Positions 6,867-16,166 of a DNA stretch of 37,040 bases are shown here, piece after piece (the first letter of the stretch is position 1; every line of letters begins with the position of its first letter). The stretch is from Haloplanus sp. (GTDB taxonomy: Archaea > Halobacteriota > Halobacteria > Halobacteriales > Haloferacaceae). The DNA lies in NCBI RefSeq assembly GCF_028275055.1, contig NZ_JAQCNJ010000009.1, positions 1-37,040 on the forward strand. Direction: 5' to 3'. Under the pieces are notes generated by a model that saw nothing but the letters and a program-made list of their open reading frames with translations, was not told the DNA's origin and made no database searches. A program made the position numbers and the translations under genes.

Positions 6867-7019
6867 CTACTCGTCCGTGTCGTTCCGACGCCAGTTGCGT
6901 CGCTTGGGGTTGCGCGTGACCTGCCGGTCCGTCTTGAGCATGACCCATGCGGGGACGCGGCTGTTCTGGTTTTCGAGTTTGGCGAGTCGCTTCTTTTTTG
7001 CCTTCGACTTCTTGCCCAT
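6867..7019 (-). CDS. rpl39e: Large-subunit ribosomal protein L39e
   Basis: A 50-residue, very basic protein beginning [19 protein letters not shown] with the diagnostic VPAWVMLKT and [10 protein letters not shown] segments. L39e lines the nascent-peptide exit tunnel. It is the first gene of the operon ending in ftsY. A TATA-like element (7045-7053) lies about 30 nt upstream of ATG 7019. Its basic composition contrasts with the acidic proteome, as expected for an rRNA-embedded protein. Confidence 0.96.
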   Translation of the reverse strand: MGKKSKAKKKRLAKLENQNSRVPAWVMLKTDRQVTRNPKRRNWRRNDTDE

Positions 7020-7044
7020 AGTGCCCTCCACTACCCAGTCGCCG

Positions 7045-7053
7045 CATAAAATC
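7045..7053 (-). promoter_or_regulatory. TATA-like element of the rpl39e-ftsY operon
   Basis: GATTTTATG on the minus strand is centred 30 nt before the rpl39e start. It is the only good candidate upstream of the six-gene operon, whose internal junctions leave no room for other strong promoters. Confidence 0.5.
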
Positions 7054-7944
7054 CTGTTCTTTCCGGTGGCGCGAGACTCGGTGGTTACCGAGCGCGTGTC
7101 ACGGCGTCCACTCGAACGGGTGAGATGGGGGTGACTGCCATGCGTGCGGCCGTCCGGAGGTCGGAGATCCGCCTACGCCTGCTTGTTGCGGGCCCCACCG
7201 CCGGCGTCGACCGCACACGTCGCGGCGGTATCGCGGAACCGTGGCCCGTCTCCGTTGTATCCCGCACCGTTCCTGACCGCCCCTCGGGCGGACGGTTGAC
7301 CCTCCGTGTCCATGTTGCAGATCTCCGTCGCTCGCCCGGCGTGTCGGCCACGGCCGGAAGCATCTCCGGATTGTCGGTAAGCCGGAGCCTCACTCCGCCT
7401 GTGTGCTGTTTCGTACGCGAGCGACCACCGGTGACCACGTTGATCGCCCACGGTCGGGCGTTCGTCGGGTGTCTCCGAGAGGGTTGGCAACTCGGCGGTG
7501 TGAGAGCCGGTAGGTGGGGCCGTTCGGGGCTACGTGTCGGCCGAGACCGAGTTCGATATAGCGATATAAACTGTATCACTGCGGTTGTGGCGTTCCACCG
7601 GGCGTGTCGGGGAGAAAGCAGCAGACTCCGTCAGCCCGATCGGTCTCGTCGGTTGCTCCCGTCGCGGAGACGTCACGACGCCGACCGGATGCTCGCTGAG
7701 ACGGCGGCCCCCTGTGAACCGACGCGACCGGGCTTTTCACGCCGTCCCCTCCGGGACCCGCGGCAGTTCTCACCACCGATGGCCACGGGCACGATGCCTG
7801 CGCGTCCGCCGTGCGCCGTGGGCTGACGGCACCCACGTCGACGCCGGCACACACGACCCCCGGTTCGTTCTCGCCGCCTCGGATCGGGAGCGCTCTGGAT
7901 AAATCGTATGTCGCGATATCGAACCGACGTGGCCGGGATCGGGA
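7054..7944. other. Gene-poor stretch between rpl39e and thpR
   Basis: About 890 bp has no convincing protein gene. The open frames present are Arg/Pro-rich and not acidic, unlike every real protein here. Structure that can be seen: a perfect hairpin CCGCCC-CTC-GGGCGG (7277-7291), a TATA-like ATATAAAC (7563-7570) reading rightward, and a diverged inverted-repeat pair at 7551-7568 and 7907-7924. It might host a non-coding RNA, a small mobile-element scar or decayed genes. I looked for SRP RNA and RNase P core motifs by eye and did not find them. Confidence 0.5.
7551..7924. repeat. Segment bounded by an 18-bp imperfect inverted repeat
   Basis: GTTCGATATAGCGATATA at 7551-7568 matches the reverse complement of 7907-7924 (GTTCGATATCGCGACATA) at 16 of 18 positions. 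The 374-bp interval has no transposase and no clear gene. It could be a miniature inverted-repeat element, or two copies of a regulator site serving rightward and leftward transcripts; the left copy overlaps a TATA-like element. Confidence 0.4.
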
Positions 7945-8496
7945 TTAGAGCCGGACCCGTGTGACGGTGTCGTACTCGGGGCCGGTCTCGGTGAGCGTGC
8001 TCTCGGTCAGACGGATCTCACTCACCTCGACGCTCCCGACCGTCGGGTCGGCCTCGCGGACGAGTCGCTGGACCGCCGCTTTCCCGCGGGCGTCGTCCAT
8101 CCGAGCGAGGGTGACGTGGGGGGTGAACCCGTGGTCCGCGGCGTCGACCCCGAGCGCCGTCGTCTCGTGTTCGACCGCCTCATGGAGGCGGGTAAGTTCC
8201 CGGCCGCCCGCCCGGACGCCCGCCCAGACGACGCTGATATACTGCATCGAGGGGAAGACGCCGTACCCTCCCACGGTGAGTCGGAAGGGGTCGACGCCGG
8301 CGTCGTTGACGGCGGTCGCGAGGGCGTTCTCGACCTCGTCGCGCCGGTCGGGAGCGACCTCGCCGAGGAATGTGAGGGTGACGTGGGCGTTCTCGGGGGC
8401 GATACGGCGGAGCCCACCGGTGTCGGGGAGTCGAGCCTGTGTGTTTGCGATCGAATCGGCCAGTCCGTCGAGGTCGACGCCGACGAACAGTCGCAT
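7945..8496 (-). CDS. thpR: RNA 2',3'-cyclic phosphodiesterase (2'-5' RNA ligase family)
   Basis: The 183-residue protein is of the 2H phosphoesterase superfamily, with both signature motifs: HVTLTFLG (near 38-45) and HVTLARM (near 123-129). The family hydrolyses 2',3'-cyclic phosphates on RNA ends and can join tRNA halves in vitro. The start MRLFVGVDL is the standard one, and a GTTTATG element is centred 26 nt upstream of ATG 8496. A much longer frame extends upstream across the opposite-strand TPR gene, but it is antisense to that gene and I disregard it. Confidence 0.93.
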   Translation of the reverse strand: MRLFVGVDLDGLADSIANTQARLPDTGGLRRIAPENAHVTLTFLGEVAPDRRDEVENALATAVNDAGVDPFRLTVGGYGVFPSMQYISVVWAGVRAGGRELTRLHEAVEHETTALGVDAADHGFTPHVTLARMDDARGKAAVQRLVREADPTVGSVEVSEIRLTESTLTETGPEYDTVTRVRL

Positions 8497-8580
8497 ACCG
8501 GGTGTCGGGTCGCCCGGATCATAAACCGCCGCCCCTCCCGGTGACGGAGGCCTTAACCCACCAGCCGTACAAGTGTCTGT

Positions 8581-9318
8581 ATGGAAGACGACCGTCCGCA
8601 CCGCTTCTCGGAGGGACAAGGGTTCGACGAGGAGTACGAGGAGTTCTCGCTCGACCCGCCGGAACTGTCCGTCGACCCCGGCGAGGTCGACCCCGTCGAC
8701 TCGCGGGTGTTGACCGACCTCCTCGACGAACGGGACGTCGGAAGCGACCAGGTGGATGCCGAGCAGTTGCTCGACGTCGGCCTCTCGTATATGGGGATCA
8801 ATCGCTTCGAGGAGGCGACCGAGACGTTCGAACGGGCCGCCGAGTTCGCCGGAACCGAGTTGGTGCAACAGGAGGCATGGGTGAACAAGGGGGCCGCCCA
8901 CGCCCAACTCGAGGAGTACGACGCCGCGGTTGGAGCCTACGAGGAGGCGCTGTCGATCGACGAGGACTCCGAACACGCCGCATCGGCACACACCAACCTC
9001 GCGTACGCGCTCTGGGAGTGGGGACGGACGGAGCAGGCACTCGACCACGCCGAACGCGCGGTCGAGGTCGACCCGCGCTTCGCGGAGGGCTGGTACAACC
9101 GGGGCTTTTTTCTTGCCGAGCGCGGCCTCTACGAGGACGCGGTGAACGCCCTCGACAACGCCATCCGGTTGGGAATGCGTACCGCGCCGGTGTTGGAAGA
9201 AAAGGCGCGAGCACTGGAAGAACTGGGTCAAGAGGAGGAGGCCGAGCGCACCCAAGAGCGGGCGGCGGAACTCCGCGAGGAGGCCGAACGCGAACTCCTC
9301 GAGGAGCAGGAGCGGTAG
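8581..9318 (+). CDS. Tetratricopeptide-repeat protein
   Basis: The 245-residue, strongly acidic protein has an extended N-terminus (1-60) followed by about four TPR units. Examples are LLDVGLSYMGINRFEEATETFERAAEF, AWVNKGAAHAQLEEYDAAVGAYEEAL and NLAYALWEWGRTEQALDHAERAVEVDPR. A charged helical tail rich in EEAER ends the protein. TPRs form scaffolds for protein contacts; the partner is unknown. The TAG is followed without a gap by the ATG of the DUF424 gene, so the two form an operon. A CTTAAC element is centred about 27 nt upstream of ATG 8581. Confidence 0.85.
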   Translation: MEDDRPHRFSEGQGFDEEYEEFSLDPPELSVDPGEVDPVDSRVLTDLLDERDVGSDQVDAEQLLDVGLSYMGINRFEEATETFERAAEFAGTELVQQEAWVNKGAAHAQLEEYDAAVGAYEEALSIDEDSEHAASAHTNLAYALWEWGRTEQALDHAERAVEVDPRFAEGWYNRGFFLAERGLYEDAVNALDNAIRLGMRTAPVLEEKARALEELGQEEEAERTQERAAELREEAERELLEEQER

Positions 9319-9609
9319 ATGCTACTCCGGGAGCGCGAGACGCCGGAGGGGCTGCTGGTGGCCGTCTGTGACGAGGAGTGTCTCGGCGAAACCTACGAAC
9401 ACGAGGCAGGGTCACTAACCGTAACCGAGGAGTTTTACGGCGGAAACGAGGCCGACGCCGACGACGTGGTCGACGCGCTGACGCGGGCGTCGGTCGCGAA
9501 CCTCGTCGGTGACCGTTGTGTCGGCGTTGCCGTCGGTGCGGGTCTCATCGACGAGGAGCGCATTCTCCACCTGGACGGCGCACGCCACGCCCAACTGCTC
9601 TGGTTGTAG
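9319..9609 (+). CDS. DUF424 family protein
   Basis: The 96-residue protein resembles the archaeal DUF424 family (starts MLLRERETPEGLLVAVCDEE, contains LGETYEHEAGSLTVTEEFYGG and an ANLVGDRCVGVAVGAGLI block). The function is not known to me; the family occurs widely in archaea. The ATG directly abuts the TAG of the TPR gene, so the two proteins are made from one message and may act together. Confidence 0.85.
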   Translation: MLLRERETPEGLLVAVCDEECLGETYEHEAGSLTVTEEFYGGNEADADDVVDALTRASVANLVGDRCVGVAVGAGLIDEERILHLDGARHAQLLWL

Positions 9610-9610
9610 C

Positions 9611-10270
9611 CTACACGATCGACCCTTCGAGTTCCTGGATCTCGGATATCGGGCCGATGTCCACGTAGTGTGTTTCCCCCGAGTCGCCGGTGGGAAGCAG
9701 TCGGAGGCGGTATGAGCGGTCGGGATCGACGTCGAAAAGAACGGCACCGGTCTTCGATTCTCCGCTAAGGACCGTCGTCGTGGCGAGTGGCTCGGTGTCG
9801 ATCCGGTCGTCGTCGTTGATCTTCGGCGTCGCTAGGGGGTCGACGTACCGGATCTGTTCCTCGTTGCCGACGATGAACTCGTTTCGCGGAAACGAGATCG
9901 AATCGTTCTGTGGGTTGCTGAGTTCCACCACGATGATCAGAAAGGTGCCATCGGCGGTCGAACTGTTTGCACTGTTGCCGATCTCGTCGGTCCGAAAGAG
10001 GTCGATAATCCGGTATCCGATCTCGTTCCCGCCGGTGCCGACGGTGAACGCCTCGTCAACGTCGTGGGTCGGGGGGGACGGCGTTGCCGTCGCCGTGGGG
10101 GCCGGTGTCTCTGTCGCCGTTTCCGTCGGCGCCGTCGCCTCCGTGGCCGTTGACGTCTCGGTCGCCGTTGTTCCCGTCGCCGTTGCTCCGTCGCCACCGC
10201 CGCCGCCACATCCCGCGAGCAACCCCGAGACCATCGCTCCACAGACAGTGAGTACCCTCCGGCGTTCCAT
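9611..10270 (-). CDS. Secreted lipoprotein with DUF4352-like domain
   Basis: The 219-residue protein has an N-terminal RRR, a hydrophobic stretch and a lipobox LLAGC with Cys21, so it is probably a membrane-anchored lipoprotein facing outward. A Thr/Ala/Glu/Pro-rich linker (about 30-75), likely glycosylated or extended, leads to an immunoglobulin-like domain (about 75-215). That domain has FLIIVVELSNPQNDSISFPR and SGESKTGAVLFDV strands typical of DUF4352/telokin-like domains. No partner is evident. It converges with the DUF424 gene, leaving one base between stops. A TAATAAAG element lies about 24 nt upstream of ATG 10270. Confidence 0.8.
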   Translation of the reverse strand: MERRRVLTVCGAMVSGLLAGCGGGGGDGATATGTTATETSTATEATAPTETATETPAPTATATPSPPTHDVDEAFTVGTGGNEIGYRIIDLFRTDEIGNSANSSTADGTFLIIVVELSNPQNDSISFPRNEFIVGNEEQIRYVDPLATPKINDDDRIDTEPLATTTVLSGESKTGAVLFDVDPDRSYRLRLLPTGDSGETHYVDIGPISEIQELEGSIV

Positions 10271-10402
10271 ACCACACAACTCGCCCGTCGTAATAAAGAA
10301 TGTGTCGGGAGGCCGACCGACCGCAACGACGAAACCGAAACCGGTTGCCCGGGCGACAGGACACCGAAGGGGTGTTATCCGTTCGGTTCGTATCAGCCTG
10401 CA

Positions 10403-11680
10403 ATGGGAGTTCAGGAGTCGTATCCGATCGATGTAGAGGGCATCCGGGCCGATTTCCCGATCCTCGACCGGAACGTCGGGGGGAACGTGGAGACACCCGG
10501 CGAGGGTCCCGAGGACGACACGCCGCTGTACTATCTGGATAACGCCGCGACGAGTCACACGCCGAATCAGGTGGTCGACACCATCACCGACTACTACCGC
10601 AACTACAACGCAAACGTCCACCGCGGCATCCACCAGTTGAGTCAAGAAGCCTCGGTCGCCTACGAGGAGGCCCACGACACCGTGGCCGACTTTATCGGTG
10701 CGGACGGGCGTGAGGAGATCGTCTTCACCAAAAACACCACCGAAGCCGAGAACCTCATCGCCTACGCGTGGGGGCTCGCGGAACTCGGCCCCGGCGACGC
10801 CGTTGTCCTCACCGAGATGGAACACCACGCGTCGCTCGTGACGTGGCAACAGATCGCAAAGCGGACCGGCGCCGAGGTACGGTTCATCCGTGTCGACGAG
10901 GAGGGCTACCTCGATATGGACCACGCCGCCGACCTGATCGATGACGACGTCGAGATGGTGTCGGTCGTCCACGTCTCGAACACGCTGGGGACGGTCAACC
11001 CCGTCTCGGAGTTGGCCGACATGGCCCACGACCACGACTCGTTGATCTTTGTCGACGGCGCACAGTCGGCGCCCACCCGGCCGGTGGACGTGGCGGCGAT
11101 GGACACCGACTTTTTCGCGTTTTCGGCGCACAAGATGTGTGGCCCGACCGGTATCGGCGCGCTCTACGGTAAAGAGGAGATACTGGAGTCGATGCAGCCG
11201 TACCTCTACGGCGGCGACATGATCCGGCGGGTCACCTTCGACGACTCGACGTGGGAGGACCTCCCGTGGAAGTTCGAGGCCGGCACACCCTCAATCTCGG
11301 AGGGCATCGCCTTCGCCGCCGCCGTCGACTACATGGAGGACATCGGGATGGAGGCCGTCCAAGCCCACGAGGAGCTCCTCGCGGAGTACGCATACGACCG
11401 ACTGACCGAGTTTGACGATGTGACCGTCTACGGCCCACCTGGCGACGACCGCGGGGGGCTTGTCGCGTTCAACGTCGAAGGCGTCCACGCCCACGATCTT
11501 TCGAGCATCGTCAACGACTACGGTGTGGCGATCCGGGCGGGCGATCACTGCACACAGCCCCTCCACGACAAACTGGGTGCCGCGGCCTCCGCGCGAGGCT
11601 CGTTCTACATTTATAACACCCGCGAGGAGATCGACGCCCTCGTCGATGCGGTCAACGAGGCCCGGGAGCTGTTCGGGTAG
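10403..11680 (+). CDS. sufS: Cysteine desulfurase SufS
   Basis: The 425-residue PLP enzyme releases sulfur from cysteine for Fe-S cluster assembly. Visible residues: the N-terminal substrate loop [10 protein letters not shown] (71-80), D218 and Q221 that hold PLP in FVDGAQS, the Schiff-base Lys244 in [10 protein letters not shown], and the catalytic Cys383 in [11 protein letters not shown]. Residues 25-40 hold a short acidic insertion before YYLDNAAT that bacterial SufS lacks. No other suf gene is adjacent. A GTTATCC element is centred about 27 nt upstream of ATG 10403. It could act with SufBCD encoded elsewhere. Confidence 0.95.
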   Translation: MGVQESYPIDVEGIRADFPILDRNVGGNVETPGEGPEDDTPLYYLDNAATSHTPNQVVDTITDYYRNYNANVHRGIHQLSQEASVAYEEAHDTVADFIGADGREEIVFTKNTTEAENLIAYAWGLAELGPGDAVVLTEMEHHASLVTWQQIAKRTGAEVRFIRVDEEGYLDMDHAADLIDDDVEMVSVVHVSNTLGTVNPVSELADMAHDHDSLIFVDGAQSAPTRPVDVAAMDTDFFAFSAHKMCGPTGIGALYGKEEILESMQPYLYGGDMIRRVTFDDSTWEDLPWKFEAGTPSISEGIAFAAAVDYMEDIGMEAVQAHEELLAEYAYDRLTEFDDVTVYGPPGDDRGGLVAFNVEGVHAHDLSSIVNDYGVAIRAGDHCTQPLHDKLGAAASARGSFYIYNTREEIDALVDAVNEARELFG

Positions 11681-11748
11681 CGGCCGAAGTTATCGCCGCT
11701 GATACTTTCGGGGGCGGAGTTATTATTCGCCGTTCGGAGATTCATCCA

Positions 11749-13440
11749 ATGAGCTCCCTCGTCAACGGAGAGTCCATCGGAATCGACAAAACGACCGAAG
11801 AGCTCGCAACGGAGATCGGGCTGACCGACTCGGAGATCGCGTGGCGCAAGGAGTTCGTCGACTTCACCGCCAAGGATGCCAAACGGTTGACCGAGCTTCG
11901 ATCACTGGTCGACAGGCGAGAGGAGGAACTCGTCGACGCCTTTCTCGCACCGATCTACGAACACGACCGAACCCGGGAGATCCTCGATCGGTCGCCACGG
12001 GACGGGGACGCGTTCAGACGCATCGTCTCGAAGTACTTCCGGACGCTCACGGGGGGACAGTACGACCGCGAGTATTTCAAACACCGGACGCGGATCGGGA
12101 GCCTCCACAATCAGCTAGACATGCCGCTTCATTACTTCGGCGGGATGTTCGGCAACCTGCTCACTACGATCCTCGATGAACTCGCAACGGCCACCGTCGA
12201 GAACGCGACGGCGAACCTCCCGGAGAAACACCGCGACGAGGTGGCCGAAGCCATCGAAAACGGGTTCGAGAACGGGAAATCGGCCGTTCGAGGGGTGAAC
12301 CTCGACATGCAGGTGGTCAACGACACGTACCTCCAGTCGTACGCCGACGAACTCCACGAGGAGATCGAGCGGTCCCGAGAGATGCGCGGAGAGATCGCCG
12401 ACTCGATCGACGATGTCCAGACCGAAGCCGCAAGCGTCACCAAGCGGATGACAAACGTCGACCGACTCATCTCCGAGCAGTCGGAGCGGACGGCCGACCT
12501 GTCGGCCGAGATTTCGGACCTGAGCGCCACCATCGAGGAGATCGCGGCGACGACCGACGACGTGGCAACCACCAGTGAGGATGCCCTCGATGCCGCCACC
12601 ACGGGAGACGAGGCCGCCACCGAGGCGATGGCGGCGATGGAACGTGTCGAGACGAGACAAGCGGAGATCGGGTCCGACGTGGAGGCACTGGTCGACGCGA
12701 TCGACGAGGTGGAGGGGATCGTCGAGGTGATCAACGAGATCGCGGACCAGACGAACATCCTTGCGCTGAACGCCTCCATCGAGGCGGCGCGAGCGGGGGA
12801 GGCCGGCGACGGGTTTGCCGTCGTCGCGGACGAGGTCAAGAGTCTCGCGGAGGATACACAAAAACAGGCGAGTCGGGTCGAGGAGATCATCGGCGACGTG
12901 ACCGATCACATCGACGACACCGCCCGGAGCCTCGACGAGGCCGACGAGGCCATCGACAGAGGCACCGACCGGGTCGACCGGACACAGGCGGCCATAGAAC
13001 GCATCGTCGACTCCGTCGAATCGGTTGCGACCGGGATCGAGGAGGTGGCGACGGCCACCGACGAGCAGGCGGCGTCGAGTTCGGAACTGTCGAACATGGT
13101 CGACGACGTGGCGTCACGGGCCGACGAGGTGAACGAGGAAGCCGAGAGCATTCTCGAAAGTGTCCGGTCACAGTCCCGACAGATCACGGTCATCGACGAC
13201 GCGGTCGGGGATTTGGGGTCGGCCGGTGGGACGGAGGTGACGGCCGTGACCGACGCGAGTCGGGGCGGCGACGGACGGTCGGCGGCCGACGGCGGCCACC
13301 GGACCGACGGCGGATCCGTCCCCGTACCCGCGGACGTCCGCGACGACGTTCCCGACGAGATCCCGGACGCGGTGCTTGGGGGGATGGACGAGGAAACGAT
13401 CCGATCGATCGCCCGCGGCGAGGCTGACGGGCCGTTCTGA
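11749..13440 (+). CDS. HemAT-type globin-coupled aerotaxis transducer
   Basis: The 563-residue soluble transducer has an N-terminal protoglobin-like sensor (about 20-185) with the proximal haem ligand His120 in [19 protein letters not shown] coiled linker and a methyl-accepting chemotaxis signalling domain follow, with the hairpin-tip signature [20 protein letters not shown] near residues 333-352. I see no transmembrane segment, matching HemAT, which senses oxygen in the cytoplasm and signals through CheA. The C-terminal 70 residues are a Gly/Asp-rich tail ending in a short [20 protein letters not shown] helix. A TTATTATTC element lies about 25 nt upstream of ATG 11749, suggesting a leaderless message. 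It is monocistronic in this window. Confidence 0.93.
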   Translation: MSSLVNGESIGIDKTTEELATEIGLTDSEIAWRKEFVDFTAKDAKRLTELRSLVDRREEELVDAFLAPIYEHDRTREILDRSPRDGDAFRRIVSKYFRTLTGGQYDREYFKHRTRIGSLHNQLDMPLHYFGGMFGNLLTTILDELATATVENATANLPEKHRDEVAEAIENGFENGKSAVRGVNLDMQVVNDTYLQSYADELHEEIERSREMRGEIADSIDDVQTEAASVTKRMTNVDRLISEQSERTADLSAEISDLSATIEEIAATTDDVATTSEDALDAATTGDEAATEAMAAMERVETRQAEIGSDVEALVDAIDEVEGIVEVINEIADQTNILALNASIEAARAGEAGDGFAVVADEVKSLAEDTQKQASRVEEIIGDVTDHIDDTARSLDEADEAIDRGTDRVDRTQAAIERIVDSVESVATGIEEVATATDEQAASSSELSNMVDDVASRADEVNEEAESILESVRSQSRQITVIDDAVGDLGSAGGTEVTAVTDASRGGDGRSAADGGHRTDGGSVPVPADVRDDVPDEIPDAVLGGMDEETIRSIARGEADGPF

Positions 13441-13452
13441 GCGGGTCGGAGC

Positions 13453-13459
13453 AAAAAAA
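13453..13459 (-). terminator. Oligo-T terminator downstream of the thermosome gene
   Basis: Seven consecutive T on the minus strand lie about 66 nt past the thermosome stop, in the short convergent gap between it and the transducer gene. T-rich runs terminate archaeal transcription, so this is a plausible stop for the thermosome message. Confidence 0.45.
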
Positions 13460-13524
13460 TCTGGATCGATCGGTCGGGCGATGCGGTGTGGCGGTGGCTC
13501 GGAGTGGGTGGGCGTGGGCCTACG

Positions 13525-15219
13525 TCACATCGCGCCGCCCATGCCACCCATACCGCCCATGCCGCCGCCCATGCCGCCGCCCATGCCGCCGCCGGGGCCG
13601 CCGGGCGCGTCGTCGCCGTCGTCGTCGCTGCCGCCGCCTTTGAGGTCGCCGGCCGCGATAACGTCGTCGATACGGAGGATCATGACGGCCGCCTCGGTGG
13701 CGGACTCGATGGCCTGGGTCTTCACTCGGAGGGGTTCGACGACGCCCTCGTCCTCCATGTCGATGATGTCGCCCGTGTAAGCGTCCAGTCCGGCGGAGAG
13801 GTCGCCACCGTCGTGTTGGGCACGCAGGTCGACCAGCGAGTCGATGGGGTCGAGACCCGCGTTCTCGGCGAGCGTGCGCGGAATGATGTCGAGTGCCTCT
13901 GCAAAGGCCTCGACGGCGAGTTGTTCGCGCCCCCCGACGGAGTCGGCGTAGTCACGCAGACCGAGAGCGAGTTCCGCCTCGGGTGCGCCACCGCCAGGCA
14001 GAACCTGTCCGTCCTCAAGCGTCGTCCGGACGACGCCGAGCGAGTCCTCAACGGCTCGCTCGACCTCGTCGACGACGTGTTCGGTCCCGCCACGGAGGAC
14101 AAGCGTCACGGACTTGGCCTCGGCCACGTCCTCGACGAAGATGCGCTCGTCGCCGCCGATATCTTTCTGGGCGACCGACCCGGCGAAGCCGAGGTCGTCC
14201 TCGGTGATGTCGTCGACGGCACCGACGACCGTGCCGCCCGTCGACCGGGCGAGGCTCGAAAGATCGCTGTCCTTTGCGCGGCGGACGGCGAGAATGCCCT
14301 CCTGTGCGAGGTAGTGTTGTGCCATGTCGTCGATGCCGCTACCGACGAAAACGACGTCGGCGCCGACGTCGACGAGCTGGTCGACCATCTCCTGCAGCTG
14401 TTTTTCCTCCTGATCGAGGAACTGCTGGAGCTGGTCGGGGTCGGTGACGTTGACCTCGGCGTCGATTTCAGTCTCCTTGACCTCGAGTTCGCCGTCGATC
14501 AGCGCGATGTTTGCGTCCTCGACCGCGTAAGGCATGCTGTCGCTGACGCGTTCCTTGTCGACGATAACGCCCTCGATGAGTTCGGAGTTGTTGATCGAGC
14601 CACCGACGACCTTCTCGATGGAGACGTTGTCGGTGTCGACGTTGCCGTCGTCGTCACGCACGGCGAGTACGGCATCGACCAGCAGATCGGCGAGCTGGCC
14701 TTTGGCGCTTTCGGCGCCCTTGCCGGTCATCGCGGTGGAAGCGATTTTGACGAGCGTCTCGCGGTCGTCCGCGGAGACGTCGATGGAGTTGTCCTCGAGG
14801 ATCTCCTTTGCCTTTTCCGCGGCCCGGCGGTACCCTTGGGCCAGCGTCGTCGGGTGGATGTCCTGGTCGATGAGTTCCTCGGCCTCTTCGAGGAGTTCGC
14901 CCGCGATAACGACGGCCGTCGTGGTCCCGTCTCCCACCTCGTCCTCCTGGGTTTCGGACACCTCGACGATCATGTTCGCTGCGGGGTGGTCGATGTCCAT
15001 CTCTTTCAGGATCGTGACGCCGTCGTTCGTGACGACGACGCTCCCACCGGAGTCGACCAGCATCTTGTCCATGCCCTTCGGACCGAGTGTGGTCCGTACG
15101 GCCTCCGCGACGGCTTTGCCGGCCGTGATGTTCATCGTCTGGGCGTCCTTACCCTGGGTTCGCTGGGAATCCTCGCCGAGAATGATCATCGGCTGTCCCT
15201 GCTGCATTCGTTGAGACAT
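13525..15219 (-). CDS. Thermosome subunit (group II chaperonin)
   Basis: The 564-residue ATP-dependent chaperonin forms the double-ring folding chamber of archaea. Seen motifs: [32 protein letters not shown] in the ATP site, [11 protein letters not shown] in the second equatorial half, and a C-terminal GGM repeat tail (about the last 25 residues). I choose ATG 15219 ([14 protein letters not shown]); an in-frame TTG two codons earlier is less likely. A TATAAAAA box and a palindrome overlapping the start region lie upstream. Prefoldin alpha, its usual partner, is also in this window. Which paralogue (alpha, beta or gamma) it is cannot be told by eye. Confidence 0.96.
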   Translation of the reverse strand: MSQRMQQGQPMIILGEDSQRTQGKDAQTMNITAGKAVAEAVRTTLGPKGMDKMLVDSGGSVVVTNDGVTILKEMDIDHPAANMIVEVSETQEDEVGDGTTTAVVIAGELLEEAEELIDQDIHPTTLAQGYRRAAEKAKEILEDNSIDVSADDRETLVKIASTAMTGKGAESAKGQLADLLVDAVLAVRDDDGNVDTDNVSIEKVVGGSINNSELIEGVIVDKERVSDSMPYAVEDANIALIDGELEVKETEIDAEVNVTDPDQLQQFLDQEEKQLQEMVDQLVDVGADVVFVGSGIDDMAQHYLAQEGILAVRRAKDSDLSSLARSTGGTVVGAVDDITEDDLGFAGSVAQKDIGGDERIFVEDVAEAKSVTLVLRGGTEHVVDEVERAVEDSLGVVRTTLEDGQVLPGGGAPEAELALGLRDYADSVGGREQLAVEAFAEALDIIPRTLAENAGLDPIDSLVDLRAQHDGGDLSAGLDAYTGDIIDMEDEGVVEPLRVKTQAIESATEAAVMILRIDDVIAAGDLKGGGSDDDGDDAPGGPGGGMGGGMGGGMGGMGGMGGAM

Positions 15220-15253
15220 AATCAACCGTTGATTGATTGTGATTCTATAAAAA
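15220..15253 (-). promoter_or_regulatory. Thermosome promoter with start-site palindrome
   Basis: TTTTTATA (15246-15253, read on minus) is a strong TATA box whose expected transcription start falls near 15224. A perfect palindrome AATCAAC-C-GTTGATT (15220-15234) covers that point, next to repeated GATTGATT words. A repressor bound there would block initiation, which would suit a stress-regulated chaperonin gene. Confidence 0.6.
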
Positions 15254-15386
15254 TGTTTTGTTACGGTGTGTGCAACACCGTGTCGCGGTCAGGCGATTAT
15301 CGGAATCGACCGGCGGCAACTAATCGGGGGAATACCGTTACTCGTTACCGTGGCCCGGAGAACGGGAGACGAGGGGGTGGACGGGG

Positions 15387-15929
15387 TTAGTCGGACTGTT
15401 GGAGGTCGATGCCGCGGGTGAGTTCGTTGTGTTTGCGTTCGAGAAAGCCGTACACCGCGCCGTGGGGTGCGCCGTCGAGCAACATCTCGGCGGCCCGGCG
15501 GACGGCCTGCACCTCCTCGGGGCCGCCGATGATACCGAGGGTGGTGCCGTAGATGACCACCTCGGCTCCCGTGAGTTCCTCCATCAGTTCGCGGGTCCGG
15601 CCGTTCTCGCCGATGAGCCGGCCCTTCTGTCGCTGGAGGTCGTTTTTGTTGCGGGTGGCGTCTTGGATGTCGATCAGATCGAACATCCGCATCTCGTCGT
15701 CGAGAAGGGAGAGCGCCGCGTCGGGTTTGAATCCACGGCCGATGGCCCGCACGATATCGGGAGCGACCATCGCGGTGACTGGGTCGCCCGTGGCGTCGAT
15801 GGCAACGCTCCCGCTTTCGGAGTCGATGTCGAGGCGAACCTCTGCGCGATCCTCGATCTCGCGCATGGTCTCGCCGCCCTCGCCGATGAGGACGCCGAGT
15901 CGGTCCTGCGGAACCTTCACGTGCTGCAT
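15387..15929 (-). CDS. KH-domain rRNA-processing protein (Krr1/Pno1-like)
   Basis: The 180-residue protein carries two KH domains. The first has a GEGGETMREIE loop (about 14-24) and the second RLIGENGRTRELMEELTGAEV (about 108-128) with the GxxG element. It is the archaeal counterpart of Dim2/Pno1, a pre-40S assembly factor that binds the 3' end of small-subunit rRNA and works with RIO1, encoded just upstream. I prefer ATG 15929 (MQHVKVPQDR), which sits about 24 nt after a CTTAAAC element; ATG 15935 two codons earlier is also possible. The RIO1 gene lies 237 bp upstream on the same strand. Confidence 0.9.
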   Translation of the reverse strand: MQHVKVPQDRLGVLIGEGGETMREIEDRAEVRLDIDSESGSVAIDATGDPVTAMVAPDIVRAIGRGFKPDAALSLLDDEMRMFDLIDIQDATRNKNDLQRQKGRLIGENGRTRELMEELTGAEVVIYGTTLGIIGGPEEVQAVRRAAEMLLDGAPHGAVYGFLERKHNELTRGIDLQQSD

Positions 15930-16166
15930 ACCCATCGATATCGTGCGTAGCCGTTTAAGCGTTCGCGCTTGGCCACCGGGCGCATTCGCGTCGGTCCCGT
16001 GAACCGCTCGACCCTCGCCGGAGACGGATCGATGGGGAACCGGCTGCCATCGCGGCACTCGTCGGCACACGGGTGGTCACGCCACACACCGACGGGATGG
16101 CGATGGCGACCGATCCTGTCACGCGGGGCGTGGCAGTCGAAAGATCGTCGCTCGTCACCGGTGGCG

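Noticed and set aside
7125-7826. 233-codon plus-strand frame in the gene-poor stretch
   Set aside because: Basic and Arg/Pro-rich, unlike haloarchaeal proteins; no domain, no good start signal.
7054-7944. SRP RNA or RNase P RNA in the gene-poor stretch
   Set aside because: I could not find the conserved SRP helix 8 tetraloop region or the RNase P core words on either strand by eye; a covariance-model scan would settle it.
13486-15390. Long plus-strand open frame antisense to the thermosome
   Set aside because: The minus strand encodes a complete, motif-rich chaperonin; GC-rich codon use leaves the opposite strand open by default.
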